Positions 25,658 to 34,542 are shown, numbered from the stretch's first letter. The stretch: 64,000 nt of DNA from CALFBG01 sp045110315 (GCA_045110315.1 JBGCFY010000002.1:16452-80451); one strand, 5' to 3'. Notes: a model not told the origin generated them from the sequence alone. Program-made: numbers and translations.

Positions 25658-25692
25658 AAAAAGCGCTACTCTCAAAGAGAATAGCGCTTTTT
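25658..25692 (-). terminator. attenuator terminator T1, between the two leader peptides
   Basis: On the minus strand AAAAAGCGCTA plus TCTC pairs with GAGA plus TAGCGCTTTTT, with one A-C mismatch and a 3-base loop, followed by T-rich sequence. It starts 26 bases after the stop of leader peptide 1. Its 5' arm can instead pair with a segment just after that stop, which would be an antiterminator. Confidence 0.85.
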
Positions 25693-25718
25693 ATATATAA
25701 ATTTACTATCCTCTTGTA

Positions 25719-25778
25719 TTATCGAAGCACGATAATAATAATAGCAATGACAATTTGGATAGTAAGATTAAAATTCAT
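25719..25778 (-). CDS. ilv operon leader peptide 1 (19 residues)
   Basis: The minus-strand frame encodes MNFNLTIQIVIAIIIIVLR and a TAA stop. Eleven of the 19 residues are Ile, Val or Leu, including four Ile in a row near the end. It lies upstream of terminator T1 and has the same spacing as leader peptide 2. Bases 25779-25899 further upstream should hold the promoter; only a relaxed box (TTTATTTG on the minus strand near 25850) was seen there. Confidence 0.8.
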   Translation of the reverse strand: MNFNLTIQIVIAIIIIVLR

Positions 25779-25899
25779 AATTTTTTATTGATAGAATAAA
25801 TATGAGCTTTATTTTTCTCTAGTTCAAGTATTTTTGAATTTATTTTCAAATAAAATCTACTAACAAATACCTTAGTCGATTTTTGTTGCATAGTTAGAG

Positions 25900-26838
25900 T
25901 TAGTTCATGTTAAATAATTCACTCGCTTGACCAACCCAATCATCGCGCTTGATTCTGCCTGGGAAAAACTGGATGGCTTCCGTTACCTTTTCAATGATTT
26001 CGTCATCAAATTGTTCTATTTGCTCAAAGGCATAAATACCAATTTCGTTAAGTTTTTCTTCGATGAAGGGACCGACGCCATTGATGAGTTGCAAGTTGTC
26101 TTTATTGGCAGCATTTACTTTTACGATTCTACTACCGATCATATTTTTAATTACGGCTTTAGCGACTAAGCTCTTTTCGTCTGTATCTTTACTAGGCTCG
26201 GTAACGGTTGAAATGCCAGTGCTGCTGGTACTCGTTGTTTTTATTTGGTGAATACTGTTTTTTAAAGCCTGATTTTCCTGTGACAAGTTATTGAGTTTAG
26301 CTTCTAGTAATTCCAGCCGCGTATCGTGGTGTTTGTAATTGCTTTCTAAAGTGCTGAGGTTCGCAGCGGAAATTCCTGTTTCGTGTGAACTGGTTCCGGT
26401 ACTCGTTCCACTTTGATTATGCTGTGCACGGAGGCCAATGATTTGTGTATTCAAGCTTTCTATTTGCGCTTCGTATTCTTTTTGCTCACTTTGGAACTGA
26501 TTATTTTTTTGTCGAAGTAAATTAAACTCTTGTCCAATTTGTCGATGCTCTCGCTCAAGTCGTTCTATGGTAGACTGCGCTTCTTCCTGTGCGAGTTGTG
26601 CTTTCTTCAAGTCAGCATCTTTGAGTTCAAATTCCTCCACGAGTGTTTTGTGCTTTGCACCAAGTGTGATGAGCTCATCTTCTTTATCTTTTAGTGCTTT
26701 TTTTAGTTTGCGGATACGACCAGCCTTTGCCCAATGTGAAAAAATCCAACCGATCAAAAAAGCTACGAAGAGAAACGCGAGTACTTTAATGCTATCTTCT
26801 GTATTGAGTTGTGTAAATAATTGTGTTAAAAATTCCAT
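25900..26838 (-). CDS. membrane-anchored coiled-coil protein with helix-hairpin-helix tail
   Basis: This 312-residue protein has an N-terminal membrane helix (about residues 16-34; VLAFLFVAFLIGWIF). A long Glu/Gln/Lys-rich coiled coil follows at about residues 38-200. The C-terminal domain of about 70 residues has LINGVGPFIEEKLNEIGIYAFEQIEQF, a helix-hairpin-helix form seen in many Bacteroidota coiled-coil proteins and in ribosomal-protein or topoisomerase-like tails. Its role is unknown; a structural or DNA/protein-tethering role is possible. The next gene downstream of its start is an OmpA-type protein on the same strand. Confidence 0.7.
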   Translation of the reverse strand: MEFLTQLFTQLNTEDSIKVLAFLFVAFLIGWIFSHWAKAGRIRKLKKALKDKEDELITLGAKHKTLVEEFELKDADLKKAQLAQEEAQSTIERLEREHRQIGQEFNLLRQKNNQFQSEQKEYEAQIESLNTQIIGLRAQHNQSGTSTGTSSHETGISAANLSTLESNYKHHDTRLELLEAKLNNLSQENQALKNSIHQIKTTSTSSTGISTVTEPSKDTDEKSLVAKAVIKNMIGSRIVKVNAANKDNLQLINGVGPFIEEKLNEIGIYAFEQIEQFDDEIIEKVTEAIQFFPGRIKRDDWVGQASELFNMN

Positions 26839-26893
26839 AGTGAGTGTATGTTAAAAAAAATAATTCAATTTGAAAATGGCGATAAGTATGTGC

Positions 26894-27772
26894 TTAGTCA
26901 AGCTTAAAATTGACTCGCCGATTTTTTTGTTTGTTTTCTTCAGTATCGTTAGGTGCTGTTGGTTCGTCTTCTCCTTTTGATACGACTTCGATTGGATTAG
27001 TAACTCCTAAGTTGATGAAATATTCTTTTGCCGCTAAGGCTCTTCTGTTTCCTAAGTCTTGATTATGTTCTGGTGTACCATCGCTATCGGTGTGACCAAT
27101 AATGGTTAAACTTTTAGTTTCATCTAAACTAAGATAGGTCTTAACAGAGTCTGCGTAAAGCGTCAAGGATGCTCCAGGAATGAACTCATCGGAATCTTTG
27201 GCAAAATTGGCATCTGAGAAAGTCATATTCGTGAAGGTATATTGATTCCCTTTGTTGAGTCGTTGGTCATCACTATACTCATCGGGTTGCGTATCCAATT
27301 CAAAATTAACCGGTTTGAGCAGGTTTTCTCCAATCAGTGCGTGATGATCTAAATTGATGCGTTGTTCCTCGATGCCACGATTGAGCAGTAAAGATCTAAC
27401 CTCATTCGCTCGTGCAATGCCCAAATTCTCAAAGAGGCCAATTCTTTTTCCCTTTTCAGAATTCCTAGAAAATCCCGTTAACTTCAAATTCTTATTGGGA
27501 TGCGATTTCAAATAAGAAGATAGTGTATCGAGAAAAAGTTGATTGCTTTCGGTAAGTTTGGGCGTAATGCTATTTTGATCAAACGCAAATTGTTCAAAAC
27601 CAGAAAGAATAACTTTGTCGCCTTCCTTGAGACTAAGCGTTTTTGGACGAACTTCTACCTGCTCCTTCACCGGCTCGGGTGCACAGCGCTGTTTGATTTC
27701 GCAAACGTAATACCAGCGCGCGAAACTTGCCCACAGGCAGAATACTAAAAAACCTAAAATAAAATACCTCAT
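26894..27772 (-). CDS. OmpA-family protein with two OmpA-like domains
   Basis: The ATG at 27772 gives 292 residues with an N-terminal hydrophobic segment (MRYFILGFLVFCLWASF). The frame continues upstream, but that part is not signal-like. Two OmpA-type modules are visible. The first is degenerate (FAFDQNSITPKLTESNQLFL ... LGIARANEVRSLLLNRGI). The second is canonical (LTIIGHTDSDGTPEHNQDLG, RRALAAKEYF, KNRRVNFKLD). The second should bind peptidoglycan through the conserved Asp and Arg. There is no beta-barrel, so this is an anchored periplasmic protein rather than a porin. Confidence 0.85.
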   Translation of the reverse strand: MRYFILGFLVFCLWASFARWYYVCEIKQRCAPEPVKEQVEVRPKTLSLKEGDKVILSGFEQFAFDQNSITPKLTESNQLFLDTLSSYLKSHPNKNLKLTGFSRNSEKGKRIGLFENLGIARANEVRSLLLNRGIEEQRINLDHHALIGENLLKPVNFELDTQPDEYSDDQRLNKGNQYTFTNMTFSDANFAKDSDEFIPGASLTLYADSVKTYLSLDETKSLTIIGHTDSDGTPEHNQDLGNRRALAAKEYFINLGVTNPIEVVSKGEDEPTAPNDTEENKQKNRRVNFKLD

Positions 27773-27965
27773 CGTTGGATTAAATTTACGTAGGATGCAT
27801 TGAATACCTTGTAATTTAAAGGATTCTTGGTTTTGGAAAAAAAGAAGATCAAAACACAAAGAAATTTAGCTTACAAAGGATTGTATTTAAAAGTACATAA
27901 TAATGCTAATTATCCAAAAGATCACTCTTTTTTTTAATAAGTACTAAGACAAAATTGAATTGTCG

Positions 27966-27973
27966 TACATTTG
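27966..27973 (+). promoter_or_regulatory. possible -7 box for xerD
   Basis: TACATTTG matches TAnnTTTG 106 bases before the xerD start. No TTG is at the ideal -33 distance. Short inverted repeats (28031-28041 and 28050-28072) follow in the leader. Nothing else is seen in the 307-base divergent region 27773-28079. Confidence 0.4.
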
Positions 27974-28079
27974 AATGTGGAACATTGGACTTATATTGTG
28001 GCGTTATAGCAAATAATTATACCGAAATAAGGAACTGTTCCATCTGACAAAATTACTACGATCGGATAATTTCAAAAAT

Positions 28080-28988
28080 ATGGATTGGCAAAGTGTATTG
28101 AATGGATTCAAGGCTTATCTTCAATTGGAACGGGGACTTTCTCCTCATTCTATTGATGCATATTTACGAGATGTGACAAAATTGCACCAATACTTGGTGT
28201 TACAAGAATTGGAGTTGTCGCCTGCGCAGATTGAGTTGAAGCATTTAGAGGGTTTTATCCATTGGGTTAATAAACTTGGGCTAGGTCGACGTTCGCAAGG
28301 AAGACTTATTTCTGGATTGAAGGGCTTTTATAAGTATCTTTTAGTAGAAGATTTGATTAGTGATGATCCGACAGATTTACTGGAAGGACCAAAACTGAGT
28401 CGTAAGATACCGGAAGTTTTAAGTTATGAAGAGATCAAAGCCATGTTGGAAACGATTGACTTAAGTGAGGTTCATGGTACACGAAACCGGGCGATGTTGG
28501 AAGTTTTGTATGCTTCTGGTTTACGGGCAACGGAGTTGATTGAATTAAAACTATCTAACGTGTATGCCGAAATCGGTTTTTTAAAAGTAGTTGGTAAAAA
28601 CAACAAAGAACGTCTCGTCCCTATCGGCGCCGTTGCCCTCAAACATTTAGGACATTACCTCAATCACGTGCGGAAACTCCAAAATAATATTCACAAAGAA
28701 CACGAAAATATCGTTTTTTTGAATCGACGAGGAAAAAAGCTTAGTCGAGTGATGTTATTTATGATTGTAAAAGAAGCGGCAAAGTTGGCAGGTATTACCA
28801 AAAACGTCAGTCCACATACTTTTCGACATTCTTTCGCGACACACTTGATTGAAGGTGGCGCAGATTTGAAAGCCATTCAAGATATGCTTGGGCATGAATC
28901 GATTACCACTACTGAAATCTATACGCACCTAGATAATGAATTTCTCAAAGAAACAGTTATGAGCTTTCATCCTAGAAATCAAAAGTAG
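28080..28988 (+). CDS. xerD: site-specific tyrosine recombinase
   Basis: This 302-residue protein has the full XerC/D length. The N-terminal SAM-like core-binding domain covers residues 1-90. Catalytic residues are visible as Arg149 (SGLRATE), Lys173 (GKNNKE), His246 and Arg249 (PHTFRHSFATH), His272 (LGHES) and Tyr281 (IYTHLD). It resolves chromosome dimers at dif together with a partner recombinase. No dif site was recognised nearby. The XerD name is more likely than XerC from wording and length but is not certain. Confidence 0.9.
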   Translation: MDWQSVLNGFKAYLQLERGLSPHSIDAYLRDVTKLHQYLVLQELELSPAQIELKHLEGFIHWVNKLGLGRRSQGRLISGLKGFYKYLLVEDLISDDPTDLLEGPKLSRKIPEVLSYEEIKAMLETIDLSEVHGTRNRAMLEVLYASGLRATELIELKLSNVYAEIGFLKVVGKNNKERLVPIGAVALKHLGHYLNHVRKLQNNIHKEHENIVFLNRRGKKLSRVMLFMIVKEAAKLAGITKNVSPHTFRHSFATHLIEGGADLKAIQDMLGHESITTTEIYTHLDNEFLKETVMSFHPRNQK

Positions 28989-29185
28989 CCACCATTCAGG
29001 AAGTCCTTTTCTGGAATTGAAGTAAGTTCGTCTAGCGATCACTTATCCGCATTTCTGCTATTTTAAGAATGTGTTCCGCTGGAAAATAGGATTTGATTAA
29101 TCTTAACAGATTGTTAACTTCATTTCGGGTACGTACGAGCGTTATGAGGGAGGAAGTTGGCAAGAAGAGTGAAAAGGCTTGACAA

Positions 29186-29218
29186 TTGCGGCTTTTTAGT
29201 TAGTAAAACTTATTTTTG
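29186..29218 (+). promoter_or_regulatory. Bacteroidota-type promoter before the Ig-like lipoprotein gene
   Basis: TTG (29186-29188), a 22-base spacer and TATTTTTG (29211-29218) fit the TTG...TAnnTTTG pattern, slightly long in spacing. The leader then forms a hairpin, AGAAGTC (29242-29248) with GACTTCT (29256-29262). These are the only features seen in the 306-base gap 28989-29294. Confidence 0.5.
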
Positions 29219-29294
29219 CATTTTGGTGAGAAATCTTTTATAGAAGTCTTTAAATGACTTCTTAGTGAATACTTTAAAACTTTAGGATCAAATC

Positions 29295-30893
29295 ATGTGG
29301 AAGCTTTTTATTCCAATTCCCTTTCTCTGCTTATTTATTGCTTGTGCGACGCAAGTAGCGCCTAAAGGTGGACCGAAAGATGAACAAGCGCCCGTATTAG
29401 ATACCTTGGAATCCACGGCTAGTTTACAAACTAATTTTGAAAAAAAACGCATCGAACTTAGTTTTAACGAATGGGTGCAACTCAACGACGTTTTTAACCA
29501 AGTGGTGGTCTCTCCTCCTTTGGAACATCGACCTAAGATTGTGTTACGAGGTCGTACTGTACGGTTTGAATTTGACGAGGAAGAAATCCTCAAAGAAAAA
29601 ACAACTTATACCATCAATTTTGGGGAAGCCGTCAAAGATTTGACCGAAGGAAATGTAGCCAAAGATTTACGTTACGTTTTTTCTACGGGTGATTTTATCG
29701 ATTCATTGGAAGTTAGTGGACGGGTTGTGGATGCCTTTACGGCAAAACCGTCAGAAAATGTACTCGTAATGCTCTATGAAAACCTTGCGGATAGTGTGGT
29801 ACGGACGGAGCGCCCATATTATTTTGCTAAAACGGATAAACAAGGTGCTTTTCGGATTCAGAATGTAAAAGCGTCTACCTTCAAAGTTTTTGCCTTAGTT
29901 GATCAAAATTTCAATTACCTTTTTGATATAGAAAATGAGCAAATCGCTTTTGCGAATGAACCTATCGTACTCAATGATTCTGCTAGGATCAATTTGAAGC
30001 TACAACTTTTTGAAGAAACTAAAAAATTGCAAATCATCGAAGAAGAAACCGATCAATACGGTCGAGTTAAACTGATGTTTAACCAAGAACCCAAAGGCTT
30101 GCAAGCGAGTTACGAATCAATTGGTCAAATTGTCAACTATGATTATGATAAAGACACCTTAAACGTTTGGTATCAAAATACGGAGGATCGGTCATGGAAT
30201 TTATACCTGCAACAGGACACTTCTTTTTTTGATACTATTTTTGTAAAAGCATTAGATCGCGAAGCTTTCGTTAAAGCAACTAAACTTCAAGCTAAAAAAG
30301 GGCTTATGGCTACGCATAATCCTACCAAAGCTTTTCCAATTGCTTTCAATCACCCTTTGATGAGTTTTGATACGAGTTTACTTCGTATTTACGAAGATAG
30401 TGTTGGTGTACGACTTGCTGGAGTGTTGAACACCGATTCTGCCCAAGAAAAAACTTTGAAAATTAAATTCCCCTGGAAAGAAAATCGAACGTATTTGGTT
30501 CAACTGTTGCCCGGCGCAGTGGAGGATATTTACGGCGTAGCCAATGACTCTATTTTTCATACTTTTATTGCCAATGCGCTGAAAACTTATGGTAATATGA
30601 CAATCAAGGTCGAAGGATTAGTACGAGAAAGGAACTACGTCCTACAATTATTTGATGCTAAGGATGTTTTAATAGAAGTAATGTATCCGCAAGGGGTGGA
30701 TAATTTTAGCAAAATATTTTCGACGATGCCCGTAGGAGAATATAAACTCATACTTATAGAAGATCTCAACAACAATCAACGCTGGGATCCGGGAAATTAT
30801 GATCAGAAATTGCAGCCCGAAAAAATATATACGAAGCAAACTGAAAAATTAAGAGCAAACTGGGACTTGGAAGTCTTAATGAACATTGAGTAG
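29295..30893 (+). CDS. lipoprotein with bacterial Ig-like (SbsA-type) domain
   Basis: This 532-residue protein has a lipoprotein signal whose lipobox gives the lipid-bearing cysteine at residue 17 (FIACATQ). The segment GGPKDEQAP, followed by SFNEWVQLNDVFNQVVVSPPL and TTYTINFGEAVKDLTEGN, is the SbsA-type Ig-like domain that occurs widely in Bacteroidota lipoproteins. The rest is beta-rich with a carboxypeptidase-regulatory-like stretch (VSGRVVDAFTAKPSENVLVMLYE). It is probably anchored in an outer or inner membrane leaflet. The exact function is unknown. Confidence 0.78.
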   Translation: MWKLFIPIPFLCLFIACATQVAPKGGPKDEQAPVLDTLESTASLQTNFEKKRIELSFNEWVQLNDVFNQVVVSPPLEHRPKIVLRGRTVRFEFDEEEILKEKTTYTINFGEAVKDLTEGNVAKDLRYVFSTGDFIDSLEVSGRVVDAFTAKPSENVLVMLYENLADSVVRTERPYYFAKTDKQGAFRIQNVKASTFKVFALVDQNFNYLFDIENEQIAFANEPIVLNDSARINLKLQLFEETKKLQIIEEETDQYGRVKLMFNQEPKGLQASYESIGQIVNYDYDKDTLNVWYQNTEDRSWNLYLQQDTSFFDTIFVKALDREAFVKATKLQAKKGLMATHNPTKAFPIAFNHPLMSFDTSLLRIYEDSVGVRLAGVLNTDSAQEKTLKIKFPWKENRTYLVQLLPGAVEDIYGVANDSIFHTFIANALKTYGNMTIKVEGLVRERNYVLQLFDAKDVLIEVMYPQGVDNFSKIFSTMPVGEYKLILIEDLNNNQRWDPGNYDQKLQPEKIYTKQTEKLRANWDLEVLMNIE

Positions 30894-30908
30894 ATATTTT
30901 TTGTAGGT

Positions 30909-30943
30909 CGAGTAGCTTACAAGTGTTAAGCTCTATTTATTTT
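30909..30943 (+). terminator. possible terminator before lptB
   Basis: AGCTTA (30914-30919) pairs with TAAGCT (30927-30932), with extra G-C pairing around a bulge, and T-rich sequence follows. Confidence 0.4.
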
Positions 30944-30994
30944 AAACAAATTCAGAACTTCCAGTTCAAATAAGAAACTTAATCGGTCAAAATT

Positions 30995-31747
30995 ATGATA
31001 CTAAAATCAGTAAATCTTGTCAAAATATATGGTAACCGTAAAGTGGTGAAAGGGGTTTCTTTGGAAGTTAACCAAGGAGAAATTGTAGGTTTATTAGGAC
31101 CAAACGGTGCGGGGAAAACGACAAGTTTCTACATGACTGTTGGTTTTATCAAACCCAATGAAGGTCGTGTTTATTTGGATGATGTGGATATTACGTCTTT
31201 GCCAATGTATCGTCGTGCCCAGCGCGGTATTGGTTATTTACCACAAGAACCTTCGGTATTTAGAAAATTAACGGTAGAGGATAACATCAAGGCGGTTTTA
31301 GAAATGACAAAGCTTTCTAAAGCAGAACAAAAGGATAAATTGGAAAGTTTGATCGAGGAGTTTAGACTAGAAAAAGTGCGCAAAAGCAACGGGGACACGC
31401 TTTCTGGAGGGGAACGACGACGAACGGAAATTGCGCGTGCACTCGCCACCAATCCTAAATTTATTCTGTTGGATGAACCTTTTGCAGGAATTGATCCAAT
31501 CGCAGTAGAAGATATTCAGTACATTGTTGCCAAACTAAAGACTAAAAACATCGGAATCTTAATTACGGATCATAATGTACAAGAAACCTTGTCAATTACT
31601 GATCGGGCGTATTTAATGTTTGAAGGAAGTATTCTAAAAGCTGGAACGGCAGAAGAGTTAGCGGCAGACGAAATGGTTCGGAAAGTATACTTAGGGCAAA
31701 GTTTTGAATTGAAAAGAAAAATCATTGATATTAATGACCATAAATAA
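30995..31747 (+). CDS. lptB: LPS export ABC transporter ATPase
   Basis: This 250-residue ATPase drives extraction of lipopolysaccharide from the inner membrane as part of LptB2FG. Walker A is GPNGAGKTT, the signature is LSGGERRRTEIARAL, and Walker B is FILLDEPFAGID with the switch His in ITDHNVQETL. The wording closely follows LptB rather than other ABC ATPases. Its permease partners are not in this window. A small lipoprotein gene overlaps its 3' end by 14 bases. Confidence 0.95.
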   Translation: MILKSVNLVKIYGNRKVVKGVSLEVNQGEIVGLLGPNGAGKTTSFYMTVGFIKPNEGRVYLDDVDITSLPMYRRAQRGIGYLPQEPSVFRKLTVEDNIKAVLEMTKLSKAEQKDKLESLIEEFRLEKVRKSNGDTLSGGERRRTEIARALATNPKFILLDEPFAGIDPIAVEDIQYIVAKLKTKNIGILITDHNVQETLSITDRAYLMFEGSILKAGTAEELAADEMVRKVYLGQSFELKRKIIDINDHK

Positions 31748-32027
31748 TAAAACTTTGAGCACGTTGCAACCGCTAAAAAAAATAAGCCAATGGAGTATTT
31801 TGTGTGGCTTAGTTTTTAGCTTACACCTAAGTTGTGGAACGGATGAATTTGCCGAAGCAGCAAAAAATAAGGTAAGGGTAGATACGCTAACCAACAACCA
31901 AATCGTGGCGATCGGTCCGATCTTAGATAGCCTTTGTCTTTCTAAAAGAGATTCAATGGTTCGATTAGCAGTGGATTCGATTATGCCTATTCGAATTCGA
32001 GAAATTGAAGAAATGTTAGCGAATTAG
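31734..32027 (+). CDS. small lipoprotein overlapping lptB
   Basis: The ATG at 31734, inside the last codons of lptB, gives 97 residues with a lipobox cysteine at about residue 34 (LHLSCGTDE). The mature part is short and helical, containing VRVDTLTNNQIVAIGPILDSLC and ending IREIEEMLAN. The 14-base overlap suggests translational coupling to lptB and perhaps a role in the envelope. No family is recognised. Confidence 0.6.
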   Translation: MTINNKTLSTLQPLKKISQWSILCGLVFSLHLSCGTDEFAEAAKNKVRVDTLTNNQIVAIGPILDSLCLSKRDSMVRLAVDSIMPIRIREIEEMLAN

Positions 32028-32118
32028 ATAAGCGCACTAAGAAAAATTTGAGCAATAAAACCATCTAAAACCAACTCAATTGCTTGCTCCGAGCAACTCA
32101 AAAAAACGAAACGAAACG

Positions 32119-32568
32119 ATGCTACGATTTAATTCAATCTGTTTTTGTATACTCTTTAGTAGTCTGCTATTGTTAGCTTGCAAAAAGGAAAAGCAGCAAA
32201 ATTTGCCGACCGTAGAAGAACTTGTTGCTCAAAATCTAAAGAAATTCAAAAAGGAAAGAGCAAAAGAGTGCTTTACGGGTGTCCTCAAAGAAGCCAATCG
32301 CCTCGTAGATTCTACTTTACTCGCCAATGCAAAAAATAAAAAGGTTTTCTCGGTCATCAAGCCTCCAATTCCAGACAAACCGGTGAAACCCGATCCGTTG
32401 CCACCCATTGATTCCGCCGAAGTAAAACCAATCTTGGACTTGACGTCCGCCGAAGAGAACAGTCTCGTAGTAGATAGTATCGAACAAGCTACCGAAGAAT
32501 TAATGGATGCCGAGCGTTTGCCAAAGTTGGATAGCATTCCGCCGAAGCAAAAAGGAGATGACTTTTAA
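32119..32568 (+). CDS. small proline-rich lipoprotein
   Basis: The ATG at 32119 gives 149 residues with lipobox LLAC (Cys21); in-frame codons upstream do not look signal-like. A helical segment (EELVAQNLKKFKKERAKEC) is followed by a Pro/Lys-rich linker (PPIPDKPVKPDPLPPIDS) and an acidic end. It resembles the preceding small lipoprotein in layout (lipid anchor plus short helix). Its function is unknown. Confidence 0.6.
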   Translation: MLRFNSICFCILFSSLLLLACKKEKQQNLPTVEELVAQNLKKFKKERAKECFTGVLKEANRLVDSTLLANAKNKKVFSVIKPPIPDKPVKPDPLPPIDSAEVKPILDLTSAEENSLVVDSIEQATEELMDAERLPKLDSIPPKQKGDDF

Positions 32569-32572
32569 ATAT

Positions 32573-33265
32573 TTATTCTACGGCAGTATTTGATTGCTCG
32601 ATCATTTTAGCGTAATATTTTTCGAGCCGTTGATTGATTTTAGTAACTCGGTTGACAATATTGATTTGATTAATCGACCGACTGGTAAACATACTCAAAA
32701 AACGTTGTCCCCAACTTCTGAGTTTCATGTAATAAGGGAAAGGCTTCGTTAAATCTTGTAGTTGGTCGTCCATGAAAACAAAGGCTTCTACACCACTCGT
32801 CGCTTTGGGATCTGTACTGCCATAGCGCAACACACAAAAATTTCTATTGTTGAGGGAGATGGAAGGGTCAACATTAAGATTTTTGTCCAAAAAGTAACCT
32901 TTCTGCAGCTTTTTTTTGAGCGAAACACTAGCCGTGTCGTACATAAATAGCACCTCCGAAAAATTATAAATTTCTGAAAAACTATAATAAACCTTAGTGT
33001 TAAAGCCTTTTATTTCTGAAACGGTTTCGTGTAATTTTTTCTGTAAACCCTCCTTTGTTTTGGGCGTAACTTCTGGGTGGGCAAGCAGGCGATTGAGTTC
33101 TTTAATCTTATTGTTTTTACTCGTGAGACGAATAACTAGCACGCCATCTTTGAGCTTTTGAATATTATTGGCGGATCTTTCGACAGGATTTTGTTGTGCC
33201 GTTAAACTTGTTATAAATAATAGTGTAAACCAGCATAAAAAAATAGATTTGTAATTAATTATCAT
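32573..33265 (-). CDS. secreted protein of unknown function
   Basis: This 230-residue protein has a signal peptide (residues 1-23, ending SLTAQ). It contains DGVLVIRLTSKNNKIKELNRLL, a helical middle part, and NFCVLRYGSTDPKATSGVEAFVFMDDQLQDL. A conserved-looking RYGSTDP segment is present, but I recognise no family. It converges on the preceding lipoprotein gene with only 4 bases between stops. The upstream gap 33266-33462 holds no clear promoter box. Confidence 0.65.
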   Translation of the reverse strand: MIINYKSIFLCWFTLLFITSLTAQQNPVERSANNIQKLKDGVLVIRLTSKNNKIKELNRLLAHPEVTPKTKEGLQKKLHETVSEIKGFNTKVYYSFSEIYNFSEVLFMYDTASVSLKKKLQKGYFLDKNLNVDPSISLNNRNFCVLRYGSTDPKATSGVEAFVFMDDQLQDLTKPFPYYMKLRSWGQRFLSMFTSRSINQINIVNRVTKINQRLEKYYAKMIEQSNTAVE

Positions 33266-33462
33266 GTGTTGCGTTAATTTTTGGTTAAAATAGGTATTTT
33301 CCAGATATTTATCTTCAATATGAATGTAACTTAGGTCTCATTTTTGGAGAAAATGAAAGGTCTCCTTTGAGATACGGTGGATATCAGTTGTTTTATTCTC
33401 TAACAATTAGCACGAGTGATTAGGACTCAACCCTAAAATTTTATAAAATACGATAAAGATAT

Positions 33463-34461
33463 ATGCAAGAATCGATTGACATTGAAGCGCTGAATCAACA
33501 AATTTACTTAGAAAGTGCTTTCCTCGAAGAATTAAATGCAGAAGCTAGTAAAGTTATTGTAGGTCAAGAGCAAATGATGGAAAGGTTACTCCTCGGTTTG
33601 TTGGCTGGCGGACACGTCTTATTAGAAGGATTGCCCGGTTTAGCAAAAACCTTAGCTATTAATACCTTGTCGAAGGCCATCAAAGCGGATTTTAGTAGAA
33701 TCCAATTTACGCCCGACTTACTTCCGGCCGATATCATCGGTACGATGATTTACAATCCAAGTCAAAACGAATTTACCGTCAAAAAAGGTCCCATTTTTGC
33801 CAATTTCGTACTCGCGGATGAGATCAATCGTGCACCCGCAAAAGTACAAAGTGCCTTGCTCGAAGCGATGCAGGAAAGACAAGTAACCATTGGAAACGAT
33901 ACGTTTTCCTTACAAGAGCCTTTTTTAGTCTTAGCTACACAAAACCCTATTGAGCAAGAAGGAACCTACACTTTGCCGGAAGCACAAGTAGATCGATTTA
34001 TGCTTAAAGTGAAAATTTCTTATCCTAATAAAGAAGAAGAACGAGAAATTATTCGTCGAAATATGTTGGGCACTTCGGTAGCGCAAGTACGTCCCGTAGT
34101 AGCACCCGCAACGATTATAAAGGCGAGAGAAACGGTTCGTAAAGTTTACATGGACGAAAAAATAGAACGGTACATTTTAGATATCGTTTTTGCGACGCGT
34201 GCCCCGCAAGATTACGGCTTAGCGGATATCGCTCCTTTAATTAATTATGGTGGTTCTCCTCGAGCAAGTATTAATCTTGCCTTAGCATCAAAAGCTTATG
34301 CCTTTATCAAACGTCGAGGTTACGTTATTCCAGAAGATGTTCGTAATATTTGCCACGATGTACTTCGCCATAGAATCGGTTTAACGTACGAGGCAGAAGC
34401 AGAAAATATTACCCAAGAAGATATCATTAATCGCGTACTCAATACAATTGAAGTTCCTTAA
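33463..34461 (+). CDS. MoxR-family AAA+ ATPase
   Basis: This 332-residue protein is the first gene of the Bat operon. Walker A is GLPGLAKT (about residues 53-60). Walker B is FVLADEINRAPAKVQSALLEAMQERQVT in form, and the sensor segment ATQNPIEQEGTYTLPEAQVDRF is typical of MoxR. It is expected to act as a chaperone for the VWA proteins encoded downstream, remodelling them with ATP hydrolysis. Confidence 0.93.
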   Translation: MQESIDIEALNQQIYLESAFLEELNAEASKVIVGQEQMMERLLLGLLAGGHVLLEGLPGLAKTLAINTLSKAIKADFSRIQFTPDLLPADIIGTMIYNPSQNEFTVKKGPIFANFVLADEINRAPAKVQSALLEAMQERQVTIGNDTFSLQEPFLVLATQNPIEQEGTYTLPEAQVDRFMLKVKISYPNKEEEREIIRRNMLGTSVAQVRPVVAPATIIKARETVRKVYMDEKIERYILDIVFATRAPQDYGLADIAPLINYGGSPRASINLALASKAYAFIKRRGYVIPEDVRNICHDVLRHRIGLTYEAEAENITQEDIINRVLNTIEVP

Positions 34462-34542
34462 AGCTAGTTAGAAAGGTTAATCCATATGGATAAAGACGAA
34501 AGTTAAAGTCAATTGAAACTTCGTTTAGCTGTAATTTGAATT

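Noticed and set aside
25552..25778. Small hydrophobic type I toxins instead of leader peptides
   Set aside because: The position directly upstream of ilvD, the concentration of Ile/Val/Leu codons and the paired terminators fit attenuation better; a membrane-peptide role is kept only as an alternative.
28080..28988. Integrase of a mobile element or integron
   Set aside because: The length and motifs are those of housekeeping XerD, and no attachment sites, cassettes or phage genes are near.
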